DNA of 64,000 nucleotides from Hymenobacter norwichensis DSM 15439. GTDB lineage: Bacteria; Bacteroidota; Bacteroidia; Cytophagales; Hymenobacteraceae. The stretch covers positions 186,001 through 250,000 of the forward strand of contig NZ_ATVL01000006.1 in the NCBI RefSeq assembly GCF_000420705.1. Direction: 5' to 3'. Under the pieces are notes generated by a model. That model was not told the DNA's origin. It did not search any database and was given only the letters and a program-made list of their open reading frames with translations. Both the position numbers and the translations under genes were made by a program. This document shows positions 59,594 through 64,000 of the stretch, one piece after another (position 1 is the first letter of the stretch; the number at the start of each line of letters is the position of its first letter).

Positions 59594-62233
59594 ATGAAAG
59601 TAACCTCTACACTATCGGGCTGCCGGGCACTGGCTTTTGCGGCCATGCTGGGCTTACCCACACTGACTGTGGCGCAGCAGCAGCCCCTGTCTCGTGCTTT
59701 GTCGGCTCTCACCACCCAGGCCGCCCGCCAGGGGCTAAGTGAGCAGGACGTACTGAACCCCGCTGTTACCAGCCAGCATACCGACGCTGGCACCGGCCTG
59801 ACGCACCTCTACCTGCGCCAGCGCCACCAAGGCATTGAGATATACGGTGCCGTAGCCAACGCCACTGTAGCCGCCAATGGCAAACTGGTAACGTTGCATC
59901 ACAGCTTTCTGCCTAACGTAGCTGCCCAGGTTCGTACTACCAGCCCCACCCTAACCGCTGCCCAAGGAGTTGCCGCTGCCGCCCGCGCCCTGAACCTGCC
60001 GGCCCCGCGCGCGTTGAGCGTGGTAAAGGAAGGTCAGCCAGCTACCGGTTTGGTGTTCAATAAGGCAGGTATCTCGCTGGATGATATTCTGGTAAAGCTC
60101 ATGTATCAGCCGATGCCCAGCGGTGAGCTGGCTCTGGCCTGGGACGTTACCATCTCGCCGCTCGACGCGCAGCATTACTGGAACGTGCGCGTAGACGCCA
60201 ACACCGGCGCTTTGCTCGACCAAACCGATTACACGGTGTCGGAGCCTTCTTCCTTTGCCGACTTGACCCAGCGCACTCTGGCTACGCCAAACTGGCCTCA
60301 GGTAACCACGCCAACGGATTCCGGTAGCCGCGTAACCGTACCCAACTCGTACGGAGTGTTCCCGATTACCGTTGAAAGCCCTATCCATGGAGCGAAACAG
60401 CTGGTAGTTGACCCTGCTGATGCGTTGTTCTCGCCGTTTGGCTGGCACGACGTAAACGGGGTAGCCGGCGCCGACTCCACCAATACCAAGGGCAACAACG
60501 TGTATGCCTACTTGGACCGCATGAATACCAACACCTTCCAAAAAGGTGCCAGCCCAGACGGCGGAGCTACCCAGGTGTTTGATTTCCCGTTTGTGGATGG
60601 TGCGCAACCAACTGCCAACTCGGATGCGGCCGTAACCAACCTGTTCTATTGGAACAACCTGATGCACGACGTAATGGCCTCCAAGGGCTTTACCGAGGCA
60701 TCAGGCAACTTCCAGGCGAAAAATTATTCCAACACAGGGCTAGGCAACGACGCGGTACGGGCTGAAGCTCAGGATGGTGCTGGTTTGGCTGTACCTAACC
60801 TCGGGAATGCCAACTTCTCCACGCCCGTAGATGGGCAAGTGCCACGCATGCAGATGTTTGAGTGGTCGGGACCGGCTTCGCTTACAATTAGTGCCCCGGC
60901 CTCTGGCGCAGCTACTTATTCTGCTATACCAGCCGGTTTTGGCAAGAAACTCGTTTCGGGCGTGCCTTTCACCGGTCAATTTGTATTGGTAAACGACTCC
61001 AGTGCTACGTCGCTGGGTTGCACTCGCCGCTTCATTAACGCAGCGGCGCTTAGCGGCAAGATTGCAGTATTGGACCGTGGTAGCTGTGACTTCTCAGCTA
61101 AAGTGCGCAATGCCAAGCTCTCTGGCGCCAAAGGGGTAGTGGTAGTGAACAACGTAGCTGGCGCGCCTATCACAATGGGGGCTGGCGCTGATACTACCAA
61201 TACTGGTATTCCGGCCATTATGATTTCTCTGGCAGATGGTAATGCCCTGAAAGCCACACTGGCTACCGGTACTACTACCGGCGCCATGAATGGAGGGGTT
61301 AACCGCGACGGAGACTTCGACAACGGTATTATTGCGCACGAATACGGCCACGGAATTTCCACTCGCCTCACCGGTGGGGCGGGCGTTGGTGGCTGCCTCA
61401 ACAACGCCGAGCAAATGGGCGAAGGTTGGAGCGACTTCTTCGGCCTTTGGATGACTACCAAGCCCGGCGACGTAGGCACTACGCCTCGTGGTATCGGCAC
61501 GTATGCCAGCTATGAGCCAGTAACGGGTGGTGGTATCCGGCCGCAGCGTTATTCCACTAATTTCTCGGTGAACAACCAAACCTACGCTATGGTGGGTGTG
61601 GCTCCTTACACCGCAGTGCACGCAGTTGGCTCAATCTGGGCCGCTACGCTATGGGATTTGAACTGGGCACTTATTGGCCGCTACGGCTACAACAACGATT
61701 TGCGCGCCCAGACTGGTGGCAACAACGTAGCCTTGCGCCTGGTAATTGAAGGGTTGAAGCTGCAAGGCTGCCGCCCCGGCTTCTTGGATGGCCGCAACGG
61801 TATCCTGAAAGCGGATTCCGCTCTGAATAACGCCGCTAACTCGGCCCTTATTTGGCAGGTATTTGCGCGTCGCGGTATGGGTTTCAACGCGGTACAAGGC
61901 AGCAGCAACAGTCTCACCGACCAGACTGCTGGTTTCGAGCTGCCCGCAGTGCTCAGCACGGCCAAGCGCCTCAACGAGCAGCAGTTGGAAGTGTATCCTA
62001 ATCCTGCCAACAACCAGATTTTGGTACGTACGCAGGTGAACAGCAAGGCCTCGGTAGGAGTAGAACTGGTGAACCTGATGGGCCAAGTGGTGCGCTCATC
62101 GTCGGTAGCGGCCCACACGGTGCAGCAGGAAGGCGTGAAGCTACAGACTGCCGACCTGAGCGCCGGCGTGTACGTGGTACGCTTGACTACTTCGGAAGGT
62201 ACGATTACCAAGAAAGTGGTGGTGCAGCACTAA
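59594..62233 (+). CDS. Secreted M36 metallopeptidase with PA domain and type IX sorting domain
   Basis: 879 residues. A signal peptide (1-27), an FTP-like propeptide (about 40-205), then the M36 (fungalysin) catalytic domain with zinc motif HEYGH (about 582-586) and the downstream ligand block EGWSDFFGLW (about 610-619). A PA domain (about 425-560) is inserted ahead of the zinc motif. The C terminus (about 795-879, LEVYPNPANN... to KKVVVQH) is a type A sorting domain of the type IX system, removed on export or used to anchor the enzyme at the surface. It should digest external proteins. The last ~160 bp are copied at 63712-63875. Confidence 0.94.
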   Translation: MKVTSTLSGCRALAFAAMLGLPTLTVAQQQPLSRALSALTTQAARQGLSEQDVLNPAVTSQHTDAGTGLTHLYLRQRHQGIEIYGAVANATVAANGKLVTLHHSFLPNVAAQVRTTSPTLTAAQGVAAAARALNLPAPRALSVVKEGQPATGLVFNKAGISLDDILVKLMYQPMPSGELALAWDVTISPLDAQHYWNVRVDANTGALLDQTDYTVSEPSSFADLTQRTLATPNWPQVTTPTDSGSRVTVPNSYGVFPITVESPIHGAKQLVVDPADALFSPFGWHDVNGVAGADSTNTKGNNVYAYLDRMNTNTFQKGASPDGGATQVFDFPFVDGAQPTANSDAAVTNLFYWNNLMHDVMASKGFTEASGNFQAKNYSNTGLGNDAVRAEAQDGAGLAVPNLGNANFSTPVDGQVPRMQMFEWSGPASLTISAPASGAATYSAIPAGFGKKLVSGVPFTGQFVLVNDSSATSLGCTRRFINAAALSGKIAVLDRGSCDFSAKVRNAKLSGAKGVVVVNNVAGAPITMGAGADTTNTGIPAIMISLADGNALKATLATGTTTGAMNGGVNRDGDFDNGIIAHEYGHGISTRLTGGAGVGGCLNNAEQMGEGWSDFFGLWMTTKPGDVGTTPRGIGTYASYEPVTGGGIRPQRYSTNFSVNNQTYAMVGVAPYTAVHAVGSIWAATLWDLNWALIGRYGYNNDLRAQTGGNNVALRLVIEGLKLQGCRPGFLDGRNGILKADSALNNAANSALIWQVFARRGMGFNAVQGSSNSLTDQTAGFELPAVLSTAKRLNEQQLEVYPNPANNQILVRTQVNSKASVGVELVNLMGQVVRSSSVAAHTVQQEGVKLQTADLSAGVYVVRLTTSEGTITKKVVVQH

Positions 62234-62270
62234 ACTCATTTCATTCGCTTTCTGAAATTTGATTTAATAA

Positions 62271-62305
62271 AACCCGTCTGGCTTTCGAGTCAGGCGGGTT
62301 TTTTT
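62271..62305 (+). terminator. Terminator of the M36 protease gene
   Basis: AACCCGTCTG pairs with CAGGCGGGTT (one G-U), followed by T7. Confidence 0.88.
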
Positions 62306-62317
62306 CGTATCTGGAAC

Positions 62318-62734
62318 ATGTCCCTCTCTGTAACCGAACTGCACGTGCCACCACCTTCTTGCCCGGATGCTGCTCTACTGGCCTTACGCCCCACTATTGC
62401 CATTGCGTCAGCCACCGGCAATGCCACTCCAGCCAACTTCTTGCGCTACACGCTCTGGCCTTTGCTCAAGCTGCAGAACGAAACGATACTGGCCGTAGTG
62501 GCCGATTTTATGCTCGCTCACCACGCCGACAAGCAACGGCAACTCACTGAGCTAATGACCTGTAACCTGAAGCTGCGCTACATATCGATAGGGGTGGTGA
62601 GCGACTTGCTCACCACGGCCGAGCGAAGTTATCATCGGCAGCACTGCGCCCATCTGAATCGACGGTTGTTGGAGTTGTCACTACGCCAGGTACAATGCCA
62701 AGTGGGAACAGTGGTAAATGCCAGCGTGGCATGA
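62318..62734 (+). CDS. Hypothetical protein upstream of a J-domain gene
   Basis: 138 residues, predicted helical, no family recognised. Cys and His residues occur in the last third. Its stop overlaps the J-domain start by ATGA, so both are translated together; a role as partner of that membrane chaperone is possible. Confidence 0.6.
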   Translation: MSLSVTELHVPPPSCPDAALLALRPTIAIASATGNATPANFLRYTLWPLLKLQNETILAVVADFMLAHHADKQRQLTELMTCNLKLRYISIGVVSDLLTTAERSYHRQHCAHLNRRLLELSLRQVQCQVGTVVNASVA

Positions 62735-63510
62735 CGACCTACTATGCCATTCTAGGCGTTAGTGAGCAGGCCACCCCCGACGATATTCGCAGGGCCTACC
62801 GCCGGTTAGTATTGCTTACGCACCCCGACCGGACGCCTGACCCTGCGGCTCACCAACGCTTTATTGCCGTGAATGAGGCATACGAAGCGCTAAATGAACC
62901 TACTCGCCGCTACTTCTACGATTCGCAACTGCGCGAAATGCGGAATCAAGTGAAGCCGTTGCAGCCAGGACCACTGTCGGATGCAGCTAGGGCGCCTCGT
63001 CAGCCGCCACCTTCTACCTGGCGCCGCCATAGCCATGTGCCGACGCAGCTAAACTTCTCGGCTTATGCTTGCATAGCCAAGCGTTGGGGAAAGTGGCTGT
63101 CACTGCTCCCAGTCTTTATTTTAATCGATTTTTTCGTGTTGCGGCACTACGCAATGACCGATTTTATCAGTATCAGCACCTCGCGTGATGGAACAGGTAA
63201 TCTGTATAATTGTGTGGTTACTTCACGAGGAGAGTTCAATACAGCTGTAGATATTCCTCTCTCCACGGCTGGTTTTCGTGTGCAAACATCTTTGCTTTTC
63301 AAATTTATACACGAAGCCTACTTGCCCGACGGAACTGCGTTGCCAATCCACACCACGTTTGGTAGCCTGTTTGGTTTTATTGGATTATCGCTGTTACTAA
63401 TTGGTGTCACGCAAGTCAAATCTCTGTCCGATGCTGCCCGAGTGAATGTGACAATTATAGCTGCTACCGTTGGTATAATTCTGCTATTAATAGCAATAAG
63501 CGGAGGATAA
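62731..63510 (+). CDS. Membrane-bound J-domain protein
   Basis: 259 residues from the ATG overlapping the previous stop. The N-terminal J domain (about 3-66) has YYAILGVSEQATPDDIRRAYRR and the HPD motif (31-33) that stimulates Hsp70 ATPase. A Pro-rich linker is followed by a hydrophobic helix (about 114-128), an extracytoplasmic stretch, and two C-terminal helices (about 208-230 and 237-257). There is no Gly/Phe or zinc-finger region, so a type III J protein that recruits DnaK to the membrane. Its client is unknown. Confidence 0.88.
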   Translation: MTTYYAILGVSEQATPDDIRRAYRRLVLLTHPDRTPDPAAHQRFIAVNEAYEALNEPTRRYFYDSQLREMRNQVKPLQPGPLSDAARAPRQPPPSTWRRHSHVPTQLNFSAYACIAKRWGKWLSLLPVFILIDFFVLRHYAMTDFISISTSRDGTGNLYNCVVTSRGEFNTAVDIPLSTAGFRVQTSLLFKFIHEAYLPDGTALPIHTTFGSLFGFIGLSLLLIGVTQVKSLSDAARVNVTIIAATVGIILLLIAISGG

Positions 63511-63711
63511 GCTAGCTTTTATTCTCCTGTAAAGACGAGAGTATCTACGCCTGATGAACCTTTAAAAATTAACACAGGGACCTGCATTTATCCGCACAGC
63601 AGGATATAAACGTTAAGGCTGTGTAGGGTTCCAGCAACAGCTTCGCCGGTTAATTTGCTCTGATGATTGCCAACTGCGTGAAGTAGCACACTTCCGTAAA
63701 AGGGAAGCTGC
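63511..63711. other. Gene-free stretch
   Basis: No coding region, tRNA or clear hairpin was seen between the J-domain gene and the orphan sorting-domain copy. Confidence 0.5.
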
Positions 63712-63875
63712 AGACCCTGATGGGCCAAGTGGTGCGCTCATCGTTGGTAGCGGCCCACACGGTGCAGCAGGAAGGCGTGAAGCTACAGACTGCCGACCTG
63801 AGCGCCGGTGTGTACGTGGTACGCTTGACTACTTCGGAAGGCACGATTACCAAGAAAGTGGTGGTGCAGCACTAA
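63712..63875 (+). pseudogene. Orphan copy of the type IX sorting-domain end of the M36 gene
   Basis: About 164 bp repeat 62070-62233 with about four substitutions, including the stop codon. No matching sequence precedes it, and no start or signal peptide is in frame, so it is a C-terminal fragment only. A terminator follows. It could be the remnant of a recombination event or a donor for gene conversion. Confidence 0.75.
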
Positions 63876-63906
63876 GCACCACACGCTCTTTATTTTCAAG
63901 TATCGG

Positions 63907-63936
63907 AACCCGCCTGGCAACCTAGCCAGGCGGGTT
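63907..63936 (+). terminator. Terminator after the orphan sorting-domain copy
   Basis: AACCCGCCTGGC and GCCAGGCGGGTT pair perfectly around AACCTA; only TTT follows. Confidence 0.75.
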
Positions 63937-63989
63937 TCTAGTATGTAGGGCACGTAGTGTGTTTCTTTGCATTCTAATTGCCTGCACCC

Positions 63990-64000
63990 ATGTCCCTTCG
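63990..64000 (+). CDS. Possible start of a further gene, cut by the window end
   Basis: ATG reading M-S-L, with a TTTCTTTG box (63962-63969) upstream. Only three codons are visible. The same MSL start follows the protease terminator at 62318, which hints that the orphan copy belongs to a duplicated unit. Confidence 0.25.

Overview
The window is chromosomal DNA of a GC-rich, rod-like or gliding Bacteroidota bacterium, most like Hymenobacter or a relative. The host genes point this way: a type IX secretion C-terminal sorting domain on an M36 protease, a PID-CTERM/exosortase pair, a CusA pump fused to its outer-membrane factor, and promoters of the Bacteroidota type (TAnnTTTG at about -7, often only a few bases before the start codon). 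No rRNA, CRISPR array or insertion sequence was seen. All calls are from reading the sequence; no database search was possible.

Left host flank (1-9.7 kb): a polyprenyl-phosphate sugar transferase; a PID-CTERM substrate, its exosortase and a partner membrane protein; then a heavy-metal efflux unit (His-rich exported protein, RND pump fused to a TolC-like domain, lipoprotein adaptor); then two small genes of unknown function.

Prophage (about 9,700-55,379, 45.7 kb): an intact-looking tailed phage, probably with a long non-contractile tail, integrated in the 3' end of a tRNA-Leu(TAA) gene. A 15-bp core is repeated at both ends, and a near-identical TAAAC-type arm site lies inside each end. Layout from left to right: lysogeny control (leftward repressor unit, operators, rightward early gene); early genes, an HNH protein and a large primase-helicase; an 856-bp gene-free stretch with 15 GTAGGT-type hexamers and an AT-rich inverted repeat, the likely replication origin; adhesin and tail-spike genes; an O-acyltransferase that may alter the host surface; head protease with nested scaffold, major capsid and tail-tube-like genes; a ParB-methyltransferase and both terminase subunits; portal and connector; a lysis cassette (holin, GH19 endolysin, spanin-like lipoprotein); a candidate structured RNA; an amidoligase cargo unit; the tail module with tape measure; and a right-end cargo zone (membrane proteins, TonB-like protein, TRADD-N-associated membrane protein, serine recombinase, Abi-alpha-like protein) beside the integrase. 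The module order is unusual because capsid genes precede terminase and portal.

Several phage transcription units begin with the same element directly after the preceding terminator: GTCCTTTT, then exactly 30 bp from GTCC to a CTTTG-like box. This looks like a phage-wide promoter series.

Right host flank (55.4-64 kb): tRNA-Leu and tRNA-Gly, mutS on the minus strand, a SpoU/TrmH RNA methyltransferase, the secreted M36 protease, a short unknown gene, a membrane J-domain protein, and an orphan near-identical copy of the protease's last ~160 bp.
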